Assembly (NCBI GenBank): GCA_028875855.1
Contig: JAGWVA010000034.1
Location: 1 to 43,270 of the forward strand
Length of the DNA: 43,270 nt
From: Paracoccaceae bacterium
GTDB taxonomy: Bacteria; Pseudomonadota; Alphaproteobacteria; Rhodobacterales; Rhodobacteraceae
Direction of reading: 5' to 3'
Shown here: one piece after another, positions 23,164-32,477 of the stretch
Layout: every line of letters starts with the position of its first letter
Numbering within the stretch: the stretch's first letter is position 1
The notes under the pieces: generated by a model
Told to the model about the DNA's origin: nothing
What the model saw: the letters and a program-made list of their open reading frames with translations, nothing else
Databases searched by the model: none
Made by a program: the position numbers and the translations under genes

Positions 23164-24682
23164 GGGCAACCTCCATTCCGTGGGCGCCGCCCATCATCAG
23201 GCCGATCTCGTCCACCGTGAGGCCCTGCACGGGCCGGGGCGCGCTGAGCCGTCCGCCGTTCAGCGCGCAGAAGCGGTCCGCGATCTCCAGCAGCTCATCA
23301 AGGTCCTGGCTGATCACGACGACCGCCGCCCCGGCCGCCGCCCGGTCGATCAGCGCCTGCCGGATCGAGGCCGCCGCTGCCGCATCCACGCCCCAGGTGG
23401 GCTGGTTCACGACGATCACCGAGGGCTCCTGGCTCAGTTCCCGACCGATGACGAATTTCTGCAGGTTGCCGCCCGAGAGCGCGCGCGCCGCCGTGCCGAT
23501 GCCCGGGGTGCGGACGTCGAAGTCCTTCACCACGCCTTCGGCAAAGGTGCGGGTGGCAGGCCAGTCGATCATGCCGCCCTTGACCAGTTCCTTGCGCACC
23601 GCCCCCGACAGGAGCGCGTTTTCCGTCAGGCTCATGTCCGGCGCGGCCGCGTGGCCCAGCCGTTCTTCGGGCGCCGCGACCAGTCCCGCGCGGCGGCGTT
23701 CGTTCGGTCCAAGATCGCCCACGCCCCGCCCGTCGATCTTCACCGCGTCCGCGGCGGTCCTGATCTCGCCCGACAGCGCCAGCAGCAATTCGTCCTGCCC
23801 GTTGCCCGCCACACCGGCGATCCCGAGGATCTCGCCCTTCTGAACCGTCATGTGGATGTTCTGAAGCGAGGTGCCGAACGGATTGGGCGAGGCGACCGAC
23901 AGGCCTGTGACGTCCAGCGCCACGGGCCCCGGCGCCTTGCCGGTGCGCGCGGGCGGGGTGAGCGTTTCGCCCACCATCAACTCGGCCAGTTCGCGCGCCG
24001 TCTTTTCGCGCGGGTTGCAGCTTGCCACGACCTTGCCGCGCCTCAGGATCGTCGCGCTGTCGCAAAGCGCCCGGATCTCTTCCAGCTTGTGGCTGATGTA
24101 GAGGATCGCGGTGCCTTCCGCCGACAACTGGCGCAGGGTCTTGAACAGGATATCGACCTCCTGCGGCGTCAGCACCGAGGTCGGTTCGTCCATGATGAGA
24201 AGCTTCGGGTCCTGCAGCAGGCAGCGGATGATCTCGACGCGCTGGCGTTCGCCGGCGGACAGGTCGCCCACCAGCCGCGACGGGTCGAGCGGCAGGCCGT
24301 ATTCCTCGCTCACCTGCCGGATGCGGCTGGCCAATTCGGCGAGCCGGGGCGGGTTCTCCATGCCAAGGGCGACATTCTCGGCCACGTTCAGCGCGTCGAA
24401 CAGGCTGAAATGCTGGAACACCATCGCCACGCCCGAGGCCCGCGCCTCGCCCGGCTTGCGCGGTTCATAGGCCCCGCCGCGCAGCGTCATGCGGCCACTG
24501 TCCGGCTTCACGAGGCCGTAGATCATCTTCACCAGCGTGGATTTCCCCGCGCCGTTTTCGCCCAGGAGGGAATGAACCTCTCCCTCCCGGATCTCGAATG
24601 ACACGTCGGAGTTCGCCACCACGCCCGGATAGGCCTTGGTGATCCCCTCGACGGCCAAAAGCACCTTTTGCGTCCCTGTCAT
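23150..24682 (-). CDS. ABC transporter ATPase with two nucleotide-binding domains (nucleoside/purine type)
   Basis: This 510-residue protein has two fused ATPase domains. The first is canonical: Walker A 'LLGENGAGKSTLVKMIYG' (about residues 39-56), signature 'VGDLSAGERQRVEIIRCLL' and Walker B 'LLIMDEPTSVLTPQE'. The second is degenerate, as in other sugar/nucleoside ATPases (RbsA/MglA type): 'GIAGVAGNGQDELLLALSG' for Walker A, 'LSGGNLQKFVIGREL' for the signature and 'VIVVNQPTWGVDAAAA' for Walker B. The ATG overlaps the xdhC stop (ATGA), tying transport to purine oxidation. The ATPase powers uptake through the two downstream permeases. Confidence 0.92.
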   Translation of the reverse strand: MTGTQKVLLAVEGITKAYPGVVANSDVSFEIREGEVHSLLGENGAGKSTLVKMIYGLVKPDSGRMTLRGGAYEPRKPGEARASGVAMVFQHFSLFDALNVAENVALGMENPPRLAELASRIRQVSEEYGLPLDPSRLVGDLSAGERQRVEIIRCLLQDPKLLIMDEPTSVLTPQEVDILFKTLRQLSAEGTAILYISHKLEEIRALCDSATILRRGKVVASCNPREKTARELAELMVGETLTPPARTGKAPGPVALDVTGLSVASPNPFGTSLQNIHMTVQKGEILGIAGVAGNGQDELLLALSGEIRTAADAVKIDGRGVGDLGPNERRRAGLVAAPEERLGHAAAPDMSLTENALLSGAVRKELVKGGMIDWPATRTFAEGVVKDFDVRTPGIGTAARALSGGNLQKFVIGRELSQEPSVIVVNQPTWGVDAAAAASIRQALIDRAAAGAAVVVISQDLDELLEIADRFCALNGGRLSAPRPVQGLTVDEIGLMMGGAHGMEVAHVHA

Positions 24683-25620
24683 GTCGCGCTGTCCCTTTGC
24701 GATGCGGTTGCGCTTTGCTTTCTTATCATCTCTGCCGCAACCCCGATGGCGATGGCTTGCGGATGTTTTCCCAAGGTCCTGTCGCCGATCGGACACCGGA
24801 TGGCGCCGATCCGCTCCGCCGGATGGCCAAGGGCGCGCAGGCGGCTGCGAAAGCGCGCCCATTTCGTCTCCGAACCGATCAGGCCGAGACGGCCGAAGCC
24901 GTGACCCAGCAGGCGGTGGCACAGTTCCAGGTCGAGCGCATGGGAATAGGTCAGCACCAGATGCTCGGCCGTGGTCGGCGCCTCGGCCACCAGATCGGCG
25001 GGATTGGCGGCCCAGCGGGCGGTCACGCCCGGCGGAACGGTCGCGGGAAAACGCTCGGGCGCGGTGTCGATCCAGGTGATCGCGATGTCGGGAACCGGGG
25101 CGATCACATCGACGATCGCGCGCCCGACATGCCCTGCGCCCCAAAGCCAGAGCAGCCGCGAGGGGGCGGCGACCGGCTCGACCATCCAGCCCTGGATCAG
25201 CCGGGGCAGGGGGGCCACGCCCTCTGCCCGCGCCCGGTTCAGGATGCGGCGCACCGCCAGCGGCATATCGCCCGCCCCGCTGACGCGCCGGGCGATCACC
25301 GGGCCATCGAGCGCGGCAGCGGTCGAGGCGTCGAAAACCTCGGTCAGCACCGTCACCGCCCCGCCGCAGCACTGGCCGAGGCTTGGCCCCAACGCCATCC
25401 GGTCCAGCCGCGGGGCGGTTTCGGCCAGATGCGCCTTCGCCCGGCCGACGGCTTCCCATTCCAGCGCGCCGCCGCCGATGGTGCCCGACTGTCCGTCGGC
25501 CCAGACCAGCATCGCGGCCCCCGTCTCGCGCGGGGAAGACCCGTCGTGGCCGGCGATCACGACGCGGGCGACGCGGCCATGCGCGGCGGTCGCCGCGCGG
25601 AGGGCGGCAAGGTCAAACAT
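24679..25620 (-). CDS. xdhC: Xanthine dehydrogenase accessory protein XdhC (molybdenum cofactor insertion)
   Basis: This 313-residue protein begins [20 protein letters not shown] and has the XdhC/CoxI motifs 'VVIAGHDGSSPRETGAAMLV', 'GTIGGGALEWEA' and 'GPSLGQCCGGAVTVLTEVF' (the cysteine pair). It ends with a Rossmann-like C-terminal domain, 'LWLWGAGHVGRAIVDVI' and 'LIGSETKWARFRSRL'. XdhC binds sulfurated molybdopterin cofactor and hands it to the XdhB subunit. The ATG at 25620 lies inside the last codons of xdhB (8-base overlap). The end overlaps the transporter ATPase gene by 4 bases. The length and gene order match the Rhodobacter capsulatus xdhABC arrangement. Confidence 0.92.
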   Translation of the reverse strand: MFDLAALRAATAAHGRVARVVIAGHDGSSPRETGAAMLVWADGQSGTIGGGALEWEAVGRAKAHLAETAPRLDRMALGPSLGQCCGGAVTVLTEVFDASTAAALDGPVIARRVSGAGDMPLAVRRILNRARAEGVAPLPRLIQGWMVEPVAAPSRLLWLWGAGHVGRAIVDVIAPVPDIAITWIDTAPERFPATVPPGVTARWAANPADLVAEAPTTAEHLVLTYSHALDLELCHRLLGHGFGRLGLIGSETKWARFRSRLRALGHPAERIGAIRCPIGDRTLGKHPQAIAIGVAAEMIRKQSATASQRDSAT

Positions 25621-27949
25621 CGCCCCGCACCCGCTGCACGGCCGCAAGCACGCGTTCCGCCGTGGCAGGCGCATCCAGCGCAGGATAGATCGTCCCGTCG
25701 CCGCAGGCCGCGACCGCATCCGACAACGCAAGGAAGGCCGAGACGCCCAGCATGAAGGGCGGCTCGCCCACGGCCTTCGACCGGTAGATCGTCTCCTCGA
25801 CATTGCGCCCGGGCCAGAGATCGACGTTGAAGACCCGCGGCCGGTCGGAACAGGCCGGGATCTTGTAGGTCGAGGGGGCATGGGTCATCAGTCGGCCCTT
25901 GGCGTCCCAGACCAGTTCCTCGGTCGTGAGCCAGCCTGCGCCCTGAACATAGCCGCCCTCGATCTGGCCGCGGTCCAGCGCGGGGTTCAGGCTGGTGCCC
26001 GCGTCATGCAGGATGTCGGTGCGCAGGATGCGGTTTTCGCCCGTCAGCGTGTCGATGACGACCTCGGTCACCGCCGCGCCATAGGCGAAGTAGTAGAACG
26101 GCCGACCCGTGCCCCGCACCCGGTCCCAGGTGATCTTGGGCGTCTTGTAAAAGCCCGTGGCCGACAGGCTCACCCGGCCCTCGTAGCAGAGCTTGGCGAC
26201 CTGCTCGAAGCTGTAATCCGCGCCCCCCACGAAGACGCGGCCTTCCTCGAAGAAGACCTCCTCCGGCGTCACCTGGTGGCGTTCGGCAAGGAAGTCGGCC
26301 ATGCGCTGCCGGATCGTGTCGCAGGCGACCTTCACCGCCATGCCGTTCAGGTCAGACCCCGAGGACGCCGCCGTGGCCGAGGTGTTGGGCACCTTGGACG
26401 TATCGGTGGCGGTGATCTTCACCAGCCCCACATCCACCCCGAAGGCCGCCGCCGCCACCTGCGCGACCTTGCGGAACAGGCCCTGTCCCATCTCGGTCCC
26501 GCCGTGGTTCATGCGGATCGAGCCGTCCTGATAGACATGGACCAGAGCGCCCGCCTGATTGAGATGCGTGAGCGTGAAGGAAATCCCGAACTTCACCGGC
26601 GTCAGCGCGATCCCGCGCTTGAGCAGCGGGCTGGCCGCGTTCCATTCGGCAATCGCCGCGCGCCGGGCCTTGTAGCCGGATGTCTTCTCCAGTTCTGCCG
26701 TCATCGCATGCAGGATGAAATCCTCGATCTCCTGCCCGTAGGGCGTGGTCTGAGCGACCTTCCCCGTGGGCGGGCTGGCGGGCGGAGCCCCCGGAAGCGC
26801 CGCCGCGCAGTCCGCGTAGTAGTTCGCGCGCCGCACCTCCACCGGGTCGCGCCCAAGCCGGAAGGCGATCTCGTCGATCACGCGTTCGATCGTCACCACG
26901 CCCTGCGGCCCGCCGAAGCCGCGATAGGCGGTGGCAGAGGTCGTGTTGGTCTTCAGTCGGTGGCTTTCGATGCGGACATGGGGGATGAAATAGGCGTTCT
27001 CGGCATGCAGCATCGCCCGGTCGGCGATGGCAAGGCTCAGGTCCTGGCTCCAGCCCGCGCGGCACAGTTGCACGAACTCGGCGCCAAGGATGCGGCCCTC
27101 GGCATCCACGCCCACGCGGTAATCCATGCGGAAGTCGTGGCGCTTGCCGGTGATGACCATGTCGTCGTCGCGGTCATAGCGCATCTTGCAGGGCCGCCCC
27201 GTCCGCGCGGCGGCCACGGCGCAGGCGATGGCCAGCCAGTTGCCCTGACTTTCCTTGCCGCCGAAGCCCCCGCCCATCCGGCGCACCTCGACCTTCACCG
27301 CCGACATCGGCAGGTGCAGGGCATGGGCGACCTTGTGCTGGATCTCGGTCGGATGCTGGGTGGAGGAATGGACGGTCATCTCCCCCCCCTCCTGCGGCAG
27401 GGCGAGCGCGGCCTGCCCTTCGAGGTAGAAATGCTCCTGCCCGCCCATGCGGAAGCTGCCCTCGACGATCTGCGCGGCCCCCCGGATCGCTGCGGCCGGA
27501 TCGCCCTTGGTCCAGACGATCGGGCCGGCCTCGAACCGGCTGTTGGCGGCCAGCGCCTCCTCGACCGTCAGGATCGCGGGCAATTCGCGGTAGTCGATCC
27601 GGCCCAGCCGGGCCGCCTTGCGCGCGGCAAGGTGGCTTTCGGCGATGACAAGGAAGATCGGCTGGCCCACGAAATGGACCGTGCCGGTGGACAGGAGCGG
27701 CTCGTCGCCCGCGGCGGGGGAGCAGTCGGGGACCGCGTCGAAATCCGCGGCCGTCAGCACCATCATCACGCCGGGTGTCGCGCGGACAGCCGAGAGGTCC
27801 ATCCCCGCGATCTCGCCATGGGCGACGGTCGAAAGGCCGAAGGCAAGGTGCAGGGTGCCGCGGGGCGTGGGGATGTCATCGACATAGCGTGCCTCGCCCG
27901 TGACCTGCAGGGCGGCGGTGTCGTGCGGGATCGGTTTGTTCACGCTCAT
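25613..27949 (-). CDS. xdhB: Xanthine dehydrogenase, molybdopterin-binding large subunit
   Basis: This 778-residue Mo-hydroxylase subunit contains the residues known for purine binding and catalysis in XdhB: Glu in '[13 protein letters not shown]', Arg in '[13 protein letters not shown]', and the catalytic Glu in '[16 protein letters not shown]' near the C-terminus. The Moco-binding segments '[20 protein letters not shown]' and '[20 protein letters not shown]' are intact. With XdhA it oxidises hypoxanthine and xanthine to uric acid in the cytoplasm. The ATG overlaps the xdhA stop (ATGA). No frameshift or missing motif is seen, so the subunit should be functional. Confidence 0.95.
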   Translation of the reverse strand: MSVNKPIPHDTAALQVTGEARYVDDIPTPRGTLHLAFGLSTVAHGEIAGMDLSAVRATPGVMMVLTAADFDAVPDCSPAAGDEPLLSTGTVHFVGQPIFLVIAESHLAARKAARLGRIDYRELPAILTVEEALAANSRFEAGPIVWTKGDPAAAIRGAAQIVEGSFRMGGQEHFYLEGQAALALPQEGGEMTVHSSTQHPTEIQHKVAHALHLPMSAVKVEVRRMGGGFGGKESQGNWLAIACAVAAARTGRPCKMRYDRDDDMVITGKRHDFRMDYRVGVDAEGRILGAEFVQLCRAGWSQDLSLAIADRAMLHAENAYFIPHVRIESHRLKTNTTSATAYRGFGGPQGVVTIERVIDEIAFRLGRDPVEVRRANYYADCAAALPGAPPASPPTGKVAQTTPYGQEIEDFILHAMTAELEKTSGYKARRAAIAEWNAASPLLKRGIALTPVKFGISFTLTHLNQAGALVHVYQDGSIRMNHGGTEMGQGLFRKVAQVAAAAFGVDVGLVKITATDTSKVPNTSATAASSGSDLNGMAVKVACDTIRQRMADFLAERHQVTPEEVFFEEGRVFVGGADYSFEQVAKLCYEGRVSLSATGFYKTPKITWDRVRGTGRPFYYFAYGAAVTEVVIDTLTGENRILRTDILHDAGTSLNPALDRGQIEGGYVQGAGWLTTEELVWDAKGRLMTHAPSTYKIPACSDRPRVFNVDLWPGRNVEETIYRSKAVGEPPFMLGVSAFLALSDAVAACGDGTIYPALDAPATAERVLAAVQRVRGDV

Positions 27950-29361
27950 GGCTGCACCTCCAGCACCTGAACGGGCGTGCCGGCAAGGTCATGGAAATAC
28001 CGCACCAGCATATTCCGTGCCGTTGCCATGCGATAGGCAGAGGAGGCCCGCATGTCGGTCAGGGGGGCGAAGTCTTCGGCGAAGGCGGGCAGGGCGGCGG
28101 TCACCGTCGCCTCGGTCCATTGCTGGCCGATCAGCGCGGCCTCGACCACCTTCGCGCGCTTGGGAATGCCGGCCATGCCGCCGAAGGCGATGCGGGCGGC
28201 GGTGACGATGCCGGCCTCGACCATGACGTTGAAGCAGCCGCAGACGGCGGAGATGTCCTGATCGAACCGTTTGGACAGCTTGTAGCAGCGCAATGCGGGC
28301 GCCTTGTCCGGGAAGGTCACGGCGGCCACGAATTCGCCGGGGCGGCGGTCCTGCTTGCGGTAGTCGAGGAAGAAATCCTCGAGCGGGATCGCGCGCGTTT
28401 CGTCGCCGCGGCGCAGGTGCAGCGTCGCGCCAAGCGCGATCAGCGCGGGCGGGCTGTCGCCGATGGGCGAGCCGTTGGCGATGTTGCCGCCAATGGTCGC
28501 GGCGTTCCGGACCTGAAGCGAGGCGTAGCGGCGCAGGAGTTCCGCGAAGGACGGGTGCATCTCGACCATGGCAGCCCGCAGCGCCTCGATCGTGACGCAG
28601 GCGCCGACGCCCACCGTCTCGCCACGCTGCTCGATGTGCTGGAGATCCGTCACCCCGTTCAGGAAGGCGACCGGCGCGAGGTCGCGGAGCTGCTTGGTGA
28701 CCCAGAGGCCCACGTCGGTCGCACCCGCGATCAGCGTCGCCTCGGGGTGGGCGGCGTACCAGTCGGCCAGTTCGTCGGACGAGTTGGGGCGGAAGGCCCG
28801 GGGGGCGCTGCCCCCCGCCTGCGGCTCCCCCCGGGATATTTGCGCCAAGGTGAATGTGGAAAGCGCCTGTCGGTCGGCCTGCATCCAGTCGGGGACTGGT
28901 TCGCTGGCGGCGGCTTCGGCGGCGCGGATGATGGGTGCGTAGCCGGTGCAGCGGCAGAGGTTGCCGGCCAGAACATCGTCGTGATCCGTACGGCCCTCGG
29001 CATGGGCCGCGGCCATCGAGACGACGAAGCCCGGGGTGCAGAAGCCGCACTGGCTGCCGTGGTGATCCACCATCGCCTGCTGCACCGGGTGCAGCGTGCC
29101 GTCGGGGCCGGTCAGCCCCTCCACCGTGCGGACCGCCTTGCCGTGAAGCTGCGGCAGGAACAGGATGCAGGCGTTCAGCGCCTTCGGGCCCTCCGCATCG
29201 GTGACCATCACCGTGCAGGCACCACAGTCGCCTTCGTTGCAGCCTTCCTTGGTGCCTGTCAGCCCGCGCTCTTCGCGCAGCCAGTCGAGCAGCGTCCGCG
29301 TGGGCGGCGCTTCGCTCAGGTGGACCGGCGTTCCGTTCAAGAGAAACGCGATCTCTGCCAT
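27946..29361 (-). CDS. xdhA: Xanthine dehydrogenase small subunit (2x[2Fe-2S] and FAD)
   Basis: This 471-residue subunit has the plant-ferredoxin-type cluster site '[13 protein letters not shown]' with a fourth Cys at 'LNACILF' (residues 41-65). The second cluster site is 'QCGFCTPGF' with 'CRCTGY' (residues 105-141). The FAD domain shows '[11 protein letters not shown]' and '[18 protein letters not shown]'. It carries electrons from the Mo site to NAD+. The linker at residues 169-188 ('[20 protein letters not shown]') is encoded by a copy of the dispersed GC-rich repeat, read in frame. The gene heads the seven-gene operon and is divergent from ctaG across 218 bp. A strong ribosome site is not visible. 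Confidence 0.94.
   Translation of the reverse strand: MAEIAFLLNGTPVHLSEAPPTRTLLDWLREERGLTGTKEGCNEGDCGACTVMVTDAEGPKALNACILFLPQLHGKAVRTVEGLTGPDGTLHPVQQAMVDHHGSQCGFCTPGFVVSMAAAHAEGRTDHDDVLAGNLCRCTGYAPIIRAAEAAASEPVPDWMQADRQALSTFTLAQISRGEPQAGGSAPRAFRPNSSDELADWYAAHPEATLIAGATDVGLWVTKQLRDLAPVAFLNGVTDLQHIEQRGETVGVGACVTIEALRAAMVEMHPSFAELLRRYASLQVRNAATIGGNIANGSPIGDSPPALIALGATLHLRRGDETRAIPLEDFFLDYRKQDRRPGEFVAAVTFPDKAPALRCYKLSKRFDQDISAVCGCFNVMVEAGIVTAARIAFGGMAGIPKRAKVVEAALIGQQWTEATVTAALPAFAEDFAPLTDMRASSAYRMATARNMLVRYFHDLAGTPVQVLEVQP
28799..28853 (+). repeat. Dispersed palindromic repeat, copy 2, inside the xdhA coding sequence
   Basis: GGGGGGCGCTGCCCCCC, GCCTGCGGC, CCCCCCGGGATATTTG and CCAAGGTGAA match the intergenic copy at 11564-11622 almost base for base, apart from short indels in the hairpin arms. 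Here the element lies antisense within xdhA and keeps the frame open, encoding about 19 residues between the Fe-S and FAD domains. Confidence 0.75.
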
Positions 29362-29579
29362 GTCTTTTGACCCGCCGCCTTACTCCCCGTCCAAGGCCGT
29401 TGCGCGCCTGCCCGATGCGGCGTAAAGCAGGTGCGCGCCCTTGTTCCCTTGTGTCATGAAGCCGGGCCGGGGGCGATATGGCAAGAACAACTTTTCGTGC
29501 CCCGGGGGAAGGAGTTTCGCCTTTTGCCAAAGAATGCGCCGATTGTCGTGCCGGATTGCCGCCCCGCGAGGCGCGCCGC

Positions 29580-30503
29580 ATGAGTCTGGCGACGGGCGAG
29601 GCGATGCCGGGCCGTCCGGGCTGGGGCAGTCGGGCGGCGCAGGGGGCGATCCTTGCGCTGGGTGCGCTGCTCTGGGTCGTCTCGACCCGCTATCCCGCGG
29701 ACATGCCGTTGATCGGGCCCTATGATTTCAGCGCGCCGATCTATTTCGCCACGACCTTCACGCTGTTCTGGTATCTGCGCGGCCTGACCCGCATGGCCGA
29801 GGCCGAGCGGCCGGTGCTCTGGCGACGGGTGAGCTTTGTCGCGGGCGTGCTGCTTCTGTACGCCGTGGTGCAGACGGCGTTCGATTATCCGGCGCAGCGG
29901 ATGTTCTTTCTTAGCCGCATCCAGCATGTCGTGCTGCATCACATCGGCCCCGTGCTGATCGGGCTCAGCATGGCCGGGCCCGTGATCCTGCGCGGCGCGC
30001 CGGGGTGGCTGAGCGCGCTCACGCAGAGCGGGCCGGTGCGGGCCTTCATGGCCGTCATCCAGCATCCCGTGCCGGCGACGCTGCTGTTTTCGGGGTCGTT
30101 CTACTTCTGGCTCTGGCCGCCGGTCCATTTTGTGGCGATGCTGAACCGGCCGCTGTATGAGCTGATGAACTGGACGATGGCGGTCGATGGCATCCTGTTC
30201 TGGGCCATGGTTCTGGACACGCGCCCGAAGCCCCCGGCGCATGCGCGCTTCGGCACGCGCGCGGCGCTGTCGGTGGCGGTGATGTTTCCGCAGATCGTGC
30301 TTGGCGCGATCATCACCTTTTCCAACCGCGACCTCTATCCCTTCTACGCCTATTGCGGGCGGTATTTCCCCAATATCAGCGCGGTGACGGACCAGCAGAT
30401 CGGCGGCATCGTCATCTGGATCCCGCCTGCCATGATGAGCGCGGTGGGCCTGCTGGTCGTGCTGGGCAACATGCGCCGGGCCGAGGCGCGGGGGCGCAGC
30501 TAG
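29580..30503 (+). CDS. CtaG-type (caa3) cytochrome c oxidase assembly/membrane protein
   Basis: This 307-residue polytopic membrane protein has about seven to nine hydrophobic segments and the caa3_CtaG family features 'IQHVVLHHIGPVLIGLSMAG', 'HPVPATLLFSGSFYFWLWPP' and 'LYELMNWTMAVDGILFWAMV'. Late His- and Asp-bearing loops include 'DQQIGGIVIWIPPAMM'. The Bacillus CtaG relative is needed to build caa3 oxidase; in Proteobacteria the family is thought to act in oxidase copper assembly, but this is not proven. The ATG at 29580 follows GAGG; a 34-codon upstream extension is not hydrophobic and was rejected. No oxidase genes are adjacent. Confidence 0.85.
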   Translation: MSLATGEAMPGRPGWGSRAAQGAILALGALLWVVSTRYPADMPLIGPYDFSAPIYFATTFTLFWYLRGLTRMAEAERPVLWRRVSFVAGVLLLYAVVQTAFDYPAQRMFFLSRIQHVVLHHIGPVLIGLSMAGPVILRGAPGWLSALTQSGPVRAFMAVIQHPVPATLLFSGSFYFWLWPPVHFVAMLNRPLYELMNWTMAVDGILFWAMVLDTRPKPPAHARFGTRAALSVAVMFPQIVLGAIITFSNRDLYPFYAYCGRYFPNISAVTDQQIGGIVIWIPPAMMSAVGLLVVLGNMRRAEARGRS

Positions 30504-30536
30504 GTTCCCCCTTGCGCCCGGCGCCCCTGCCGCTTG

Positions 30537-30562
30537 CTTTCAGGCTGAAAGGTAACTGAAAG
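30537..30562 (+). promoter_or_regulatory. CTGAAAG repeats with 11-bp period, candidate OmpR-family operator
   Basis: CTTTCAG-G-CTGAAAG-GTAA-CTGAAAG: two direct copies of the heptamer spaced 11 bp start to start (30545 and 30556), plus a perfect inverted copy at 30537. Direct heptamers with 4-bp spacers are the typical site of OmpR/PhoB-family regulators. It stands 77 bp before the ABC ATPase start. A TctD-like regulator is encoded at 36055-36726 and is the obvious candidate to bind. Confidence 0.55.
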
Positions 30563-30580
30563 AATCGGCCGTTAACCTTT
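30548..30580. promoter_or_regulatory. Second dyad in the ABC operon promoter region
   Basis: AAAGGTAAC (30548-30556) and GTTAACCTTT (30571-30580) form an inverted repeat with one unpaired base and a 14-bp spacer. It partly overlaps the CTGAAAG repeats. It may be a further operator or cover the -10 region (TTAACCT). Confidence 0.35.
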
Positions 30581-30638
30581 CCTCAATGACTTCGGGTGGG
30601 CCGCTGGCCGCAAGCCCCGAAGGAGGGGAGGAAAGACA

Positions 30639-31523
30639 GTGACATTGACGACGAACGGGTCGCTGGCGCAGAGCGCCGGACCCGACAGGAGCCATGCGCC
30701 CGGTCGCATCGGCGGCATCGAGCTTCGCAACGTGACCAAGCGCTTCGTGACGCCGACGGGCGCCGCGATGACGGCGATCCGCAACATCAACCTGACCGTC
30801 GAGCCGGGGCAGTTCTGTGCCGTCGTCGGCCCGACCGGCTGCGGCAAGTCCACGACGCTGACCCTTGCGGCGGGGCTCGAGATGCCGAGCGCGGGAACGG
30901 TGCGTGTCTCGGGGCAGGAGGTCACGGGCATCACCAAGGGGGCAAGCTTCGTCTTTCAGAACGATGCCCTGCTGCCGTGGAAGCCGGTGCTGGACAACGT
31001 GGCGCTCGGCCCGATGTTCAAGGGGATGAACAAGGCCGAGGCGAAGGCGCGCGCCCGCGACTGGCTGCGCACCGTGGGCCTCGCCGGCTTCGAGGACCAC
31101 TATCCGCACCAGCTTTCGGGCGGGATGCGCAAGCGCGTGAGCCTTGCCGCGGCGCTGATCAACGAACCTTCGGTCCTTCTGATGGACGAGCCGTTCTCGG
31201 CGCTGGACGTTCAGACGCGGGCGATCATGTCGAACGAGCTGCTGACGCTCTGGGACCGGCAGAAGCCCTCGGTCATCTTCGTGACCCACGATCTGGAAGA
31301 GGCGATCGGGCTGGCCGACAAGGTGGTGGTCATCACCGCGGGTCCCGGCACGGTCAAGGCGGAATTCGACATCGACCTGCCGCGCCCGCGCGGCGCGTTG
31401 CAGGACATCCGCTTCGACAAGCGGTTCCTGGAACTCTACCAGAACATCTGGGAGGCGCTGCGCGAAGAGGTGCAGCAGACCTATTCCCGCGCCGCCCAGG
31501 CAAGCCAGGGGGGGCGGGCATGA
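30639..31523 (+). CDS. ABC transporter ATP-binding protein, NitT/TauT type
   Basis: This 294-residue ATPase has Walker A 'VVGPTGCGKSTTLTLAAG' (about residues 66-83), Q-loop 'VFQNDALLPW', signature 'QLSGGMRKRVSLAAALI', Walker B 'VLLMDEPFSALD' and H-loop 'VIFVTHDLEEAIGLAD'. It powers import of small anions such as nitrate, taurine, sulfonates or aromatic acids in this family; the substrate here is not known. The start is GTG at 30639 behind a long purine-rich AGGAGGGGAGG site. Its stop overlaps the permease start (ATGA). The promoter region carries CTGAAAG repeats that may bind the nearby response regulator. Confidence 0.92.
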   Translation: MTLTTNGSLAQSAGPDRSHAPGRIGGIELRNVTKRFVTPTGAAMTAIRNINLTVEPGQFCAVVGPTGCGKSTTLTLAAGLEMPSAGTVRVSGQEVTGITKGASFVFQNDALLPWKPVLDNVALGPMFKGMNKAEAKARARDWLRTVGLAGFEDHYPHQLSGGMRKRVSLAAALINEPSVLLMDEPFSALDVQTRAIMSNELLTLWDRQKPSVIFVTHDLEEAIGLADKVVVITAGPGTVKAEFDIDLPRPRGALQDIRFDKRFLELYQNIWEALREEVQQTYSRAAQASQGGRA

Positions 31524-32416
31524 CGATGCAGGACGTGACGGCGCCGCAAGAGGCGCCCCGGATCGATCAGGGCAAGGACGAGGCCACCATCGCCGCCGAA
31601 GCGCGCGCGCGGCACCGCAGACGGCGGCGGGATGTGCTGCTGGGGCAGGTGGCGATCTTCGTGCTGATCGTCGCCGGCTGGCAGATCGCCGCTATGACCG
31701 GGTTCATCGACCCGTTCTTCTTCGGCTCGCCCGCGGGCATCGTGCTTCGGCTGGTGGACTGGGCGCAGCACGGCACGGCCTACGGGTCGTTCTGGTTGCA
31801 GATCTGGGTGACGCTCGAGGAATCCATCCTTGGCTTCATCGCCGGCGTGGTGAGCGGGATCATCCTTGGCGTGCTGCTGGGCGAGATCCCCTATCTGGCC
31901 GAGGTCGTCGGCCCCTACATCAAGATCGTCAACGCCCTGCCGCGCATCGTGCTTGGGTCGATCTTCGTGATGTGGCTGGGGCTCGGGCTTCCGTCGAAGG
32001 TGCTTCTGGCCGGGGTGCTCGTGTTCTTCGTGGTCTTCTTCAACGCCTTCCAGGGCGTGCGCAGCGTGGACCGCAACCTGATCTCGAACGCCCGCATCCT
32101 TGGGGCCACGCGTCTTCAGGTGGTGCGCCACGTCGTGTTCCCTTCGGCGATGAGCTGGATCATCGCAAGCCTTCACGTCGCGCTCGGCTTCTCGATTATC
32201 GGCGCGATCGTGGGCGAGTTCCTTGGCTCGCAGCGCGGCCTCGGCCTCGTGATCGCCACGGCGCAGAACACCTTCGACGCAAACGGCGTCTTCGGCGCCA
32301 TGCTGGTGATCGGGATGCTCGCCCTGACGGCCGAATGGCTGATGTCGGTGATCGAGAAACGCCTGCTTGCCTGGCAGCCCAACAACACCCGCGAAAGCAA
32401 CATTCAGGCCCTGTGA
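31520..32416 (+). CDS. ABC transporter permease, NitT/TauT type
   Basis: This 298-residue membrane protein has a charged cytoplasmic N-terminus (RARHRRRRRD), then six hydrophobic segments and the EAA coupling loop 'SNARILGATRLQVVRHVVFP' (about residues 188-207). 'LGSIFVMWLGLGLPSKVLL' and 'GEFLGSQRGLGLVIATAQNT' are typical of SsuC/TauC-like permeases. The start overlaps the ATPase stop, so the two are translationally coupled. Its solute-binding partner follows 61 bp downstream. Confidence 0.92.
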   Translation: MTMQDVTAPQEAPRIDQGKDEATIAAEARARHRRRRRDVLLGQVAIFVLIVAGWQIAAMTGFIDPFFFGSPAGIVLRLVDWAQHGTAYGSFWLQIWVTLEESILGFIAGVVSGIILGVLLGEIPYLAEVVGPYIKIVNALPRIVLGSIFVMWLGLGLPSKVLLAGVLVFFVVFFNAFQGVRSVDRNLISNARILGATRLQVVRHVVFPSAMSWIIASLHVALGFSIIGAIVGEFLGSQRGLGLVIATAQNTFDANGVFGAMLVIGMLALTAEWLMSVIEKRLLAWQPNNTRESNIQAL

Positions 32417-32477
32417 CCGGCGAGGAGGCCGGCCGCATCCCCAGAGTTCAACACGGTCCACTAGAGGAGGAGACCCG

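Noticed and set aside
23169-25459. Long upstream extension of the transporter ATPase frame into xdhC
   Set aside because: The ATPase starts naturally at 24682, overlapping the xdhC stop. The extension overlaps xdhC in another frame and has no ATPase homology.
24971-27970. Plus-strand open frame of about 1000 codons over xdhC-xdhB
   Set aside because: Antisense to two well-supported genes with catalytic motifs; no motif of its own.
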